Shown here in pieces: positions 1 to 5,537 of a stretch of DNA of 5,675 nucleotides; the first letter of the stretch is position 1, and every line of letters starts with the position of its first letter. Location: assembly GCA_036525535.1 (NCBI GenBank), contig DATDAH010000214.1, forward strand, positions 1 to 5,675. The letters run 5' to 3'. The translations under genes and the position numbers were made by a program. Under the pieces are notes generated by a model. It was not told the origin of the DNA and made no database searches. It was given only the letters and a program-made list of their open reading frames with translations. This DNA comes from DATDAH01 sp036525535. Its GTDB lineage: Bacteria; Actinomycetota; Acidimicrobiia; Acidimicrobiales; DATDAH01.

Positions 1-1193
1 CCCTGGACGCGACGGACGTCTATTTCGACCCTTACGACGTCGACATCAACGCCGACCCGTATCCGGTGTATGCCCGGCTCCGGGACGAGGCGCCGATCTA
101 CCACAACCAGCGCTACGACTTCTGGGCGTTGTCCCGGCACGCCGACGTGGAGAAGGCCCTGCTCAACTGGCAGACGTTCTCCAACACCCGAAGCGACATC
201 CTCGACATCATCAGGTCCGGCGTCGAGCTGCCGCCAGGTGTCCTGCTCTTCGAGGATCCGCCGCTGCACACGACGCACCGGGGCCTCATGTCCCGGGTCT
301 TCACCCCCCGCCGGATGGCCGCTCTGGAGGACCAGGTCCGCGACTTCTGCGCCCGCTGCCTCGACCCGTTGGTCGGTTCCGACGGCTTCGACATCATCAC
401 CGAGCTCGCTTCGATGTTGCCCATGCGGGTCATCGGGATGCTCCTCGGGATCCCGGAAGAGGACCAGGTCGCGGTCCGCAACCGGACCGACGCCAACCTC
501 CGCACCGTGCCCGGCGAGCCCATGGACGTGAAGGAGGAGAACGTCGCCCGCGGTGACTACTTCGCCGACTACATCGAGTGGCGGTCCAAGCACCCGTCCG
601 ACGACCTCATGACCCAGCTGCTCAACGCCGAGTTCGAAGACGAGACAGGAACGACGCGCACGCTGACCCGTCCCGAGGTCCTCACCTACACCGCGGTCCT
701 GGCCGGCGCCGGCAACGAGACCACCGGCCGGCTCATCGGGTGGCTGGCCAAGCTGCTGGCCGAGCACCCCGACCAGCGCCGCGAGGTCGTCGAGGACCGC
801 TCGCTCATCCCCAACGTGATCGACGAGACCCTGCGGTTCGAACCGACCGGCCACGCCAGCGCCCGCTTCGTGACGCACGACATCGACTACTACGGGACCA
901 CCCTTCCCGCCGGCAGCGCGATGCTCCTGCTCCAGGCCTCCGCCAATCGCGATCCCCGCCGCTACTCGGATCCCGGCGTGTTCGACATCCATCGCAAGGA
1001 CATCCAGCACCTCACCTTCGGCTTCGGGCTCCACTTCTGCCTGGGTGCCAACCTCGCCCGCCTCGAGGCCCGGGTCGCGCTGGACGAGCTCCTCAACCGG
1101 TTCCCCGAGTGGGACCTCGACACCGCCGGGATGAAGCTCGCCCCCACGTCGACGGTCCGGGGCTGGGAGTCCATGCCCATCGTCCTGACCTGA
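1..1193 (+). CDS. Cytochrome P450 (5' end outside window)
   Basis: This is a soluble bacterial-type P450, a haem-thiolate monooxygenase that normally takes electrons from a ferredoxin and its reductase. The frame is open to the left edge (first full codon at base 3) and ends at TGA 1191-1193. The 21 codons before the GTG at 66 already read like a P450 N-terminus (FDPYDVDINADPYPVYARLR), so the true start lies upstream and that GTG is internal. Counting from the GTG, the C-helix region DPPLHTTHR is at 64-72, the I-helix oxygen-activation motif AGAGNETT at 213-220, the K-helix ExxR at E254/R257 and the haem loop FGFGLHFCLG at 318-327, with Cys325 as the iron ligand. About 396 residues are visible against roughly 400-420 for the family, so little is missing. 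All catalytic motifs are intact. The substrate and CYP family number cannot be read from the sequence, and no redox partner gene is in the window. Confidence 0.96.
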   Translation, partial: LDATDVYFDPYDVDINADPYPVYARLRDEAPIYHNQRYDFWALSRHADVEKALLNWQTFSNTRSDILDIIRSGVELPPGVLLFEDPPLHTTHRGLMSRVFTPRRMAALEDQVRDFCARCLDPLVGSDGFDIITELASMLPMRVIGMLLGIPEEDQVAVRNRTDANLRTVPGEPMDVKEENVARGDYFADYIEWRSKHPSDDLMTQLLNAEFEDETGTTRTLTRPEVLTYTAVLAGAGNETTGRLIGWLAKLLAEHPDQRREVVEDRSLIPNVIDETLRFEPTGHASARFVTHDIDYYGTTLPAGSAMLLLQASANRDPRRYSDPGVFDIHRKDIQHLTFGFGLHFCLGANLARLEARVALDELLNRFPEWDLDTAGMKLAPTSTVRGWESMPIVLT

Positions 1194-1319
1194 GCGGACC
1201 GCTGCCCATCAGACCAGTTCAACCGCGACCTGCTCGAGTTCGTCAAGGCCTCAGTCGGCCCCGGTCGGCGAGCAGAGGAAGCGCCGCCTCAACAGAGGCG
1301 TCTTGCGTTGTTGGCATGA
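1194..1319 (+). pseudogene. Coding-like tail after the P450, possible alpha/beta-hydrolase C-terminal remnant
   Basis: Directly after the P450 stop, the same frame stays open for 41 codons to TGA 1317-1319. It contains a stretch reading DQFNRDLLEFVKASVG (1212-1259). This resembles the last helix of many alpha/beta-hydrolases, where a Pro-rich turn is followed by FN-x-x-L-x-x-F-L. There is no ATG, GTG or TTG before this stretch in the frame, so it cannot be an independent gene. It could be the relic of a deleted neighbour, or chance in GC-rich DNA. The hydrolase likeness is judged by eye from a short segment. Confidence 0.2.
1285..1300 (+). terminator. Candidate intrinsic terminator after the P450
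   Basis: CGCCTC and GAGGCG form a perfect 6-bp stem around an AACA tetraloop. It is followed by a T-rich but interrupted stretch (1301-1312, seven T in twelve). It lies about 90 bp after the P450 stop and 60 bp before the methyltransferase start. The tail is weaker than a classical U-tract, which is common in high-GC genomes. Confidence 0.4.
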
Positions 1320-1364
1320 CGCGATGCCGTTATGGCAGGTCCTCGGTAGGTTGCGAGGCATGCC
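1313..1364 (+). promoter_or_regulatory. GGCAT/ATGCC half-site cluster and RBS before the methyltransferase
   Basis: Within 52 bp there is GGCAT (1313-1317), a 6-bp spacer, ATGCC (1324-1328), then GGCA (1334-1337) pairing with TGCC (1325-1328). A perfect GGCATGCC palindrome (1357-1364) covers the ATG at 1360. This could be an operator for a dimeric regulator, or an RNA structure that masks the start. GGTAGG (1345-1350), 9 nt before the ATG, is the best ribosome-binding candidate and supports the 1360 start. No clear -35/-10 pair was recognised. Confidence 0.25.
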
Positions 1365-2253
1365 GCATGAACACCGGAACCACGACGACGGATCCGTGGG
1401 GCACGGCCACGAGGCGGCGTTCGACTCGGTGCCGATGGCCGCGATGCTCGACGCCGAGGGCGAGCTGTCCGCTCCGCTGATCGGACAGGCGATCGCTTCC
1501 GCCTCTCGCCTGATCGCCGACCGGGATGGGTCGGTCCGGCGGGCCCTGGATCTCGGTTGCGGGCCAGGGGTGGCGACGACGGCGCTGGCCGAGGCGTTCA
1601 CCGGGGCGGCGGTCGTGGCCGTCGACGGGTCGGCGACGATGCTGGCGAGCGTCGACAACCGAGCGGGTCGGGCCGGGCTCGGGTTGCGGGTCGAGACTCG
1701 CCCAGTCGATCTGAACGGCGACCTCGAATCGCTCGGCCGGTACGACCTCGTGTGGGCAGCCATGTCGCTGCACCACGTGGATGACGAGGTGGTGACCCTC
1801 CGACGGGTCCGGGCGCTGCTCCAACCACTCGGTGTGCTGTGCGTCCTCGAGCGGGCGAAGCCGACATCGGTGCGGTGGGCCGACGACCTCGGGCGACCCG
1901 GCCTCGGCGATCGCCTCGACGAGGCGTGGCGCCGGTGGTCCGACACCAGGCGGGCCCGCCTGCCGGGAGCGCTCAACGCCGAGATCTACCCGGAGATGCT
2001 CGCCGCCGCCGGACTCGAGGTGGTGGGCGAACGCACGATGGCCAGCGTGGTTCGGCCCCCCGACAACGAGTCCGCGGGGCGCTTCGTCACGAACCTCGTC
2101 GAGCGAACTGTCATCGAGCTGGAGGGTCACGCCGAGCAAGCCGACCTCACCGCCGTGCGCACGTTCCTCGATCAACACCGAGCATCCTCCGCGAGGGTCC
2201 CCGCAGGCACAGGGGTCCGCATGAGTCGGAGACTCTTCCTCGCCATCCGGTAG
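1360..2253 (+). CDS. Class I SAM-dependent methyltransferase
   Basis: The protein is predicted to transfer a methyl group from S-adenosylmethionine to an unknown acceptor in the cytoplasm. It has 297 residues from the ATG at 1360. This start is preferred to a TTG at 1303 because GGTAGG precedes it at good spacing and the extra residues look non-native. The Rossmann fold shows SAM motif I (LDLGCGPG, 63-70), the acidic residue ending strand 2 in VVAVDGS (Asp89), and strand 4 with its following helix, YDLVWAAMSLHHV (128-140). LLQPLGVLCVLERA (153-166) marks the strand-5 region. The first 17 residues hold five His (3, 5, 8, 15, 17), a possible metal-binding or merely variable tail. A C-terminal region of about 130 residues probably forms the substrate lid. 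The gene ends in tandem stops TAG-TAA. It follows the P450 by 166 bp with a probable terminator between them. The substrate is not determinable. Confidence 0.9.
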   Translation: MPHEHRNHDDGSVGHGHEAAFDSVPMAAMLDAEGELSAPLIGQAIASASRLIADRDGSVRRALDLGCGPGVATTALAEAFTGAAVVAVDGSATMLASVDNRAGRAGLGLRVETRPVDLNGDLESLGRYDLVWAAMSLHHVDDEVVTLRRVRALLQPLGVLCVLERAKPTSVRWADDLGRPGLGDRLDEAWRRWSDTRRARLPGALNAEIYPEMLAAAGLEVVGERTMASVVRPPDNESAGRFVTNLVERTVIELEGHAEQADLTAVRTFLDQHRASSARVPAGTGVRMSRRLFLAIR

Positions 2254-2342
2254 TAACCAACCGCACAGGCCAAAGTCCGCTTCTTCGTCGAGGCGCTGCT
2301 CGCTTCACGTCCCTGAAGTCGGCTCATCGCTCCCCGGTGCCG

Positions 2343-2358
2343 GTGTTCGCGTGGACAC
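2343..2358 (-). terminator. Weak hairpin just after the acetyltransferase stop
   Basis: In the 109-bp convergent gap, bases 2343-2348 pair with 2353-2358 (five Watson-Crick pairs and one G-T) around a 4-base loop. This is 4 bp past the TGA of the minus-strand acetyltransferase. No T-tract follows, so termination is only a possibility. Nothing else in 2254-2362 looks functional. Confidence 0.18.
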
Positions 2359-2362
2359 TCGG

Positions 2363-2836
2363 TCAGGTCGATGGTGCGAGCTCCAGGCGGTGCATCGCAT
2401 CGACGAAGCCGTGGGCGCGGAAGATCGCTCGAGCGACCTCGTTGAAGTCCCACACGGTCAGCGTCGCGAGGTCCGCCCCGACTTCCGAGCGGAGGTCCGC
2501 GATCCGACGGATGAGAAGTGATCCCACTCCCGACCGGCGGGCATCTTCATCGACTCCGATCTGGTCCAGCTCGAGGATCGCCATTGCCCGCGTGAACGGG
2601 GTCGGGGCCCGACGGAGGAGCGTCGCCAGCGCGTAGCCGACGATTCGTCTGTCTTCTTCGGCGACGAAGACGAAGACGTCGTCACGGCCGAGTGTCGTGA
2701 GGAGCCACGACGCGATCGCTTCCCCGTCGGGAGCCACGAACCAATCGGGTCGTGCCTCGTAATGCAGCTGTTGCACGGTGGCATTGAGCGCGGCGATGGC
2801 CGACACGTCGACCTCTTCTGCGGCACGAACGAGCAT
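2363..2836 (-). CDS. GNAT-family N-acetyltransferase
   Basis: The protein is predicted to move an acetyl group from acetyl-CoA to an amine on a small molecule or protein. It has 157 residues, the usual size for a single GNAT domain. The acetyl-CoA pyrophosphate loop is visible as ARRSGVGS (99-106), fitting R/Q-x-x-G-x-G/A, and sits after the central strand LELDQIGVD. The C-terminal motif is FNEVARAIFRAHGF (131-144). At the position where most GNATs have a Tyr that helps protonate the leaving CoA thiol, this protein has Phe139. The start is well constrained: an in-frame TAG lies four codons upstream (2846-2848), and the ATG at 2836 is the only good choice. No convincing Shine-Dalgarno sequence precedes it. 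It lies 148 bp downstream of the VOC gene on the same strand and converges with the methyltransferase. The acceptor substrate is unknown. Confidence 0.92.
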   Translation of the reverse strand: MLVRAAEEVDVSAIAALNATVQQLHYEARPDWFVAPDGEAIASWLLTTLGRDDVFVFVAEEDRRIVGYALATLLRRAPTPFTRAMAILELDQIGVDEDARRSGVGSLLIRRIADLRSEVGADLATLTVWDFNEVARAIFRAHGFVDAMHRLELAPST

Positions 2837-2984
2837 CGGGCCTGGCTAGTACTCCGCTCGAGGCGGCGGCAATCGATTACGCGCACCTCGACGACGTCGT
2901 GGTCACGCCGTCCACCCCGCAGCTGTGGCCCGGTTCGGCGAGCCGGCGAGGAGATCGTCCCCGCGAGCTGTCACCGCCCGTCCT
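2837..2984 (-). other. Gap upstream of the acetyltransferase, with palindrome and hairpin
   Basis: The spacer between the VOC stop and the acetyltransferase start holds a perfect 10-bp palindrome ACGACGTCGT (2891-2900), 55 bp upstream of the acetyltransferase ATG. It also holds a 6-bp stem with one G-T pair (2930-2935 with 2941-2946, 5-base loop) about 40 bp past the VOC stop. The palindrome could be an operator and the hairpin a weak terminator for the VOC gene. Both are short enough to arise by chance in GC-rich DNA. No promoter could be assigned. Confidence 0.2.
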
Positions 2985-3707
2985 CTATCGGGGGGTCAAG
3001 ACACAGAAGTCGTTGCCATCGGGATCAGCCATCGCCAACCGGGCGACCTCGTCCTGGCCGATGTCGACTCGAGTCGCCCCGAGGGAGACGAGACGGCTGA
3101 CCTCGGCTTGCGGATCACCGTCGACAGGGGGAGCGAGGTCGAAGTGCAGGCGGTTCTTTCCTGTCTTCGGCATCACCGGCGGACCGCCCCACGTGATCTT
3201 CGGACCCCCACGAGGCGAGCGGATCGCGGTTTCCTGGTCCTGGTCCCAGACCAACGGCCAGGCCAGCGCCTCGCTCCAGAAGTACCCGACCTCCTGCGAA
3301 CCGTCGCACGAAAGCGCCCCGATGAATCCGCAGTCAGCAAGGAAGTTGTTGCCCGGCTCGATGACGCAGAACTCATTGCCTTCTGGGTCGGCGAGCACCA
3401 CGTGATCCTCCTCCGGGCGTTGACCGATGTCGATGTGCCGAGCGCCGAGCTCGAGCGACCTCTCCACCGTCTGTTGCTGGTCCTCCAGGGACGTGCTCGT
3501 CAGATCGAAGTGCATCCGGTTCTGGCCGACCTTCTGCTCCTGCGTCGAGAGAAATCGGATCCGGAACCCAGTGTCATCGCTCGGTAGGAGGGCGATGCCG
3601 TCGTCGGAATCGTCGGCCATCTCCCAGCCCAGGACGCCGGCCCAGAAGGGCGCGAGACGGAGCGGGTCGTTCGCATCGAAGCAGAGCGCAAACAGGTCAG
3701 AGGTCAT
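2985..3707 (-). CDS. Tandem VOC (glyoxalase/bleomycin-resistance-like) protein
   Basis: The protein has 240 residues with two VOC-fold domains (about 5-118 and 127-240), most like the 'glyoxalase-like domain' proteins common in actinobacteria. The duplication shows in paired motifs: FW at 21-22 and 143-144; NRMHFDL (63-69) and NRLHFDL (185-191); LGARHIDIGQ (87-96) and LGATRVDIGQ (209-218); ADPEGNEFCV (106-115) and ADPDGNDFCV (227-236). His66/Glu112 and His188/Asp233 sit where VOC metal ligands often lie, but metal binding is an inference. The family includes lyases, dioxygenases and drug-binding proteins, so the substrate cannot be named. The ATG at 3707 is preferred over an in-frame TTG at 3758: GGAG lies 9 nt upstream and the VOC fold begins only a few residues later. 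The gene lies 144 bp downstream of the LigD-like gene on the same strand. Third positions look somewhat richer in A/T than in the P450 or LigD-like gene (TTT, CTA, CAA codons). Confidence 0.9.
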   Translation of the reverse strand: MTSDLFALCFDANDPLRLAPFWAGVLGWEMADDSDDGIALLPSDDTGFRIRFLSTQEQKVGQNRMHFDLTSTSLEDQQQTVERSLELGARHIDIGQRPEEDHVVLADPEGNEFCVIEPGNNFLADCGFIGALSCDGSQEVGYFWSEALAWPLVWDQDQETAIRSPRGGPKITWGGPPVMPKTGKNRLHFDLAPPVDGDPQAEVSRLVSLGATRVDIGQDEVARLAMADPDGNDFCVLTPR

Positions 3708-3716
3708 GGTCCGCGT

Positions 3717-3720
3717 CTCC
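3717..3720 (-). promoter_or_regulatory. Ribosome-binding site of the VOC gene
   Basis: GGAG on the minus strand ends 9 nt before the ATG at 3707. It favours this start over the TTG 51 bases upstream. Confidence 0.55.
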
Positions 3721-3851
3721 GATCGCCGCGTTCCAGGATCCCACCTCGGACGTTCCAAGCCGTACGAGATATTCCACCACAGGCGGGCTGCGCGATCCGC
3801 CGGACCGTGGCCGACCCGCTCCCCCTCCGGTCCCTCGTGCTCGCCTGAGCC

Positions 3852-5423
3852 TCAGAGCCGGGGCAGCTCCTGGTCGAGCCCGATCAGCGGGCGCAACGGG
3901 TCGCCGACGTCGGCGAGTCGATCGAGGACGGTTCGGATCGTCCACCGGTCGGGGGCGAGTTCGGGGTCGTCCAGCTCGTCCCAGGTGATCGGCACCGACA
4001 CCGGCGCTCCAGGCGCCGGCCGAGGGCTGAACGGCGCCACCAAGGTCTTGTTGACGGCGTTCTGCGCGTAGTCCAGTCGGGCCAGCCCGCCGCGGTCCGC
4101 CTTCTTCCCGGCCCAGCTCACGAGCTCGGGCACCGTCGCGGCCACCGCCCGCGACAGGCCCTCGACCCAGGCCCGGGTCTCGGCGAAGGTGTACCGCCCA
4201 CCGACCGGCACCCAGATCTGGAGGCCTCGCCGCCCGCTGACCTTGGGCGTCGCCGAGACGCCGAGGTGCTCGAGGGCGGTGCGGTGCAGCCGGGCCAGCA
4301 CCAGCAGGTCGTCGAAGGTCGTGTCGGTCCCGGGGTCGAGATCGATCAGGGCCCAGGATGGCCGGTCCGGTGCATCCGTCGGCGAGGTCCAGGCATGGAG
4401 CTCGAAGGCCGCCTCGTTGGCCAACCAGGCCAGCGTCGCCGGGTTGTCGGCGACGACGTACGCGTTCGACTTCCCCGGCTCCGCGTCGGGGTTGGCCCAG
4501 CGCGACACCCAGTCGGGAGCGTGATCGGGGACCTTCTTCTGCCAGAAGCCCCTGGTGCCGACGCCGTTCGGGTATCGGTGGAGGTTGACCGCCCGGTCGT
4601 GCAGGTAGGGCAGGAGGTGCGGGGCGACGCCGACCAGGTGGCGGACCAGGTCGCGTTTGGTCACGGGTGGCTCGTCGTCGCGACCCGGGGAGAGCACCTT
4701 GTCGAGGTCGGTGAGTCGCACCGTGTGGCCCTGGAGCTCCCATGTCCCGTTCGCGCCGAGGGCGTCCAGTGCGGCCAGTTCGTCGCCGGTCGCTGGGTCC
4801 CAGGTCGGCTGGTCGCCGTGGCGGGTCCAGGTGGCGTCGGGCCTGGCCCGGACCTCGTCGTTGGTGCGGCCGGACTTGACCGAGCGGGGGTGGTCCTCGG
4901 GGTCCCAGCCGGCGACGGCCTCGTCGTCGTGCTTGTGCAGCAGGAGCCAGTCCCGTTCGCCTCGGCCGCGGTGGACGAGGACGAAGCGACCGGCCAGCTT
5001 CTCGCCGCGCAGGTCGACGTGGAGATCGCCGACGTCGACGGCGGCCTGCGCGTCGTCGCCTTCGGCGAGGGCCCAGGTGCCCCAGTCCCAGACGATGACG
5101 TCGCCTCCGCCGTACTCACCGGCCGGGATCACCCCCTCGAAGTCGAAGTAGTCCAGCGGGTGGTCCTCGACGTGCACGGCGAGGCGCCGGGCGTCAGGGT
5201 CGAGCGTCGGCCCCTTCGGCACCGCCCAGCTGACGAGGACACCGTCGATCTCGAGGCGCAGGTCGTAGTGGAGCCGGCTGGCCCGGTGACGTTGGACGAC
5301 GAACCGGTGGCCTGCATCGGGTGGCGGGTCGGTGCCGGAGGGCTCGGCGGTGACGGCGAAGTCGCGCTTGGCCCGGTAGTCGGCGAGCCGTTCCTGGGGG
5401 TCGCCGGGCGTCACGTCGCACAT
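3852..5423 (-). CDS. ligD: LigD-like 3'-phosphoesterase-polymerase protein without a ligase domain
   Basis: This is a repair protein of the bacterial non-homologous end-joining type, 523 residues. The N-terminal phosphoesterase domain (about 38-190) cleans 3' ends. Its motifs QRHRASRLHYDLRLE (44-58), EDHPLDY (86-92) and EGVIPAGEYGGG (96-107) carry His46, His52, Asp54, Arg56, His88 and Tyr92. These match the Pseudomonas LigD active site (42, 48, 50, 52, 84, 88) with a constant offset. The C-terminal primase-type polymerase (about 230-523) has His343, metal-binding Asp361 and Asp363 in LIDLDPG, Ser396, Asp451 in RLDYAQN and Arg468. Gln402, in GRRGLQIW, occupies the place of the usual His. No nucleotidyltransferase motif KxDGxR is present, so it cannot seal nicks itself. 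Known LigDs are PE-Lig-Pol (Pseudomonas) or Pol-PE-Lig (Mycobacterium). A Ku partner is expected but not in the window. The start could be this ATG or the GTG at 5414. The symbol is by homology only. Confidence 0.93.
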   Translation of the reverse strand: MCDVTPGDPQERLADYRAKRDFAVTAEPSGTDPPPDAGHRFVVQRHRASRLHYDLRLEIDGVLVSWAVPKGPTLDPDARRLAVHVEDHPLDYFDFEGVIPAGEYGGGDVIVWDWGTWALAEGDDAQAAVDVGDLHVDLRGEKLAGRFVLVHRGRGERDWLLLHKHDDEAVAGWDPEDHPRSVKSGRTNDEVRARPDATWTRHGDQPTWDPATGDELAALDALGANGTWELQGHTVRLTDLDKVLSPGRDDEPPVTKRDLVRHLVGVAPHLLPYLHDRAVNLHRYPNGVGTRGFWQKKVPDHAPDWVSRWANPDAEPGKSNAYVVADNPATLAWLANEAAFELHAWTSPTDAPDRPSWALIDLDPGTDTTFDDLLVLARLHRTALEHLGVSATPKVSGRRGLQIWVPVGGRYTFAETRAWVEGLSRAVAATVPELVSWAGKKADRGGLARLDYAQNAVNKTLVAPFSPRPAPGAPVSVPITWDELDDPELAPDRWTIRTVLDRLADVGDPLRPLIGLDQELPRL

Positions 5424-5430
5424 CCTTCCC
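5424..5430 (-). promoter_or_regulatory. Shine-Dalgarno that bears on the LigD-like start
   Basis: GGGAAGG on the minus strand abuts the ATG at 5423 with no spacer, which is too close for normal initiation there. The GTG three codons later (5414-5412) has the ideal 9-nt spacing. Translation may therefore begin at that GTG, giving 520 residues and leaving the domains unchanged. Confidence 0.5.
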
Positions 5431-5537
5431 GGATCGTCGACTGATGAGAAGGCTGGGTGAACTGCCGTCCACCGATCAGGGGCCGCTCAGCTGCGAGAAC
5501 GTGGAGCACCACGCCGAGGAGGCGGAGCAGGAGGTGA
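5431..5537. other. Spacer upstream of the LigD-like gene, no convincing gene
   Basis: This stretch should contain the LigD-like promoter, but no clear -35/-10 pair was recognised. On the plus strand a 32-codon frame runs from ATG 5444 to TGA 5540-5542. Its second half is strikingly acidic (ENVEHHAEEAEQEVS), with mostly G/C third positions. Its start is only 20 bp from the divergent LigD-like start and lacks a good ribosome-binding site. It is noted as a possible small protein, not called as a gene. Confidence 0.2.

Noticed and set aside
578..1480. 300-codon plus-strand frame overlapping the P450 and running into the gap
   Set aside because: It is an Arg/Pro/Ala-rich out-of-frame shadow of the P450, which has all catalytic motifs in its own frame.
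1330..2178. Long minus-strand open frame across the methyltransferase
   Set aside because: Its composition is typical of antisense reading in GC-rich DNA, and the plus strand carries clear SAM-binding motifs.
2257..2316. Short coding-like tail after the methyltransferase stop (AKVRFFVEALLASRP)
   Set aside because: It is only about 19 codons, has no start codon and no identifiable family, and follows tandem stops. Chance is the simplest explanation.
3708..3758. N-terminal extension of the VOC protein from TTG 3758
   Set aside because: The extra 17 residues are Arg-rich and outside the fold. The ATG at 3707 has a GGAG at good spacing.
3697..3780. 27-codon minus-strand frame starting at GTG 3780 and overlapping the VOC start by 11 bases (possible leader peptide)
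   Set aside because: There is no ribosome-binding site before the GTG pair and no regulatory feature such as a codon run or attenuator hairpin.
3802..3833. Inverted repeat GGACCG/CGGTCC downstream of the LigD-like stop as a terminator
   Set aside because: The stem is only 6 bp around a 20-nt loop and has no T-tract.
4266..5444. 392-codon plus-strand open frame antisense to the LigD-like gene
   Set aside because: It is a Gly/Val/Arg-rich mirror of the strongly biased LigD-like gene with no recognisable domain. The minus-strand protein has complete conserved motifs.
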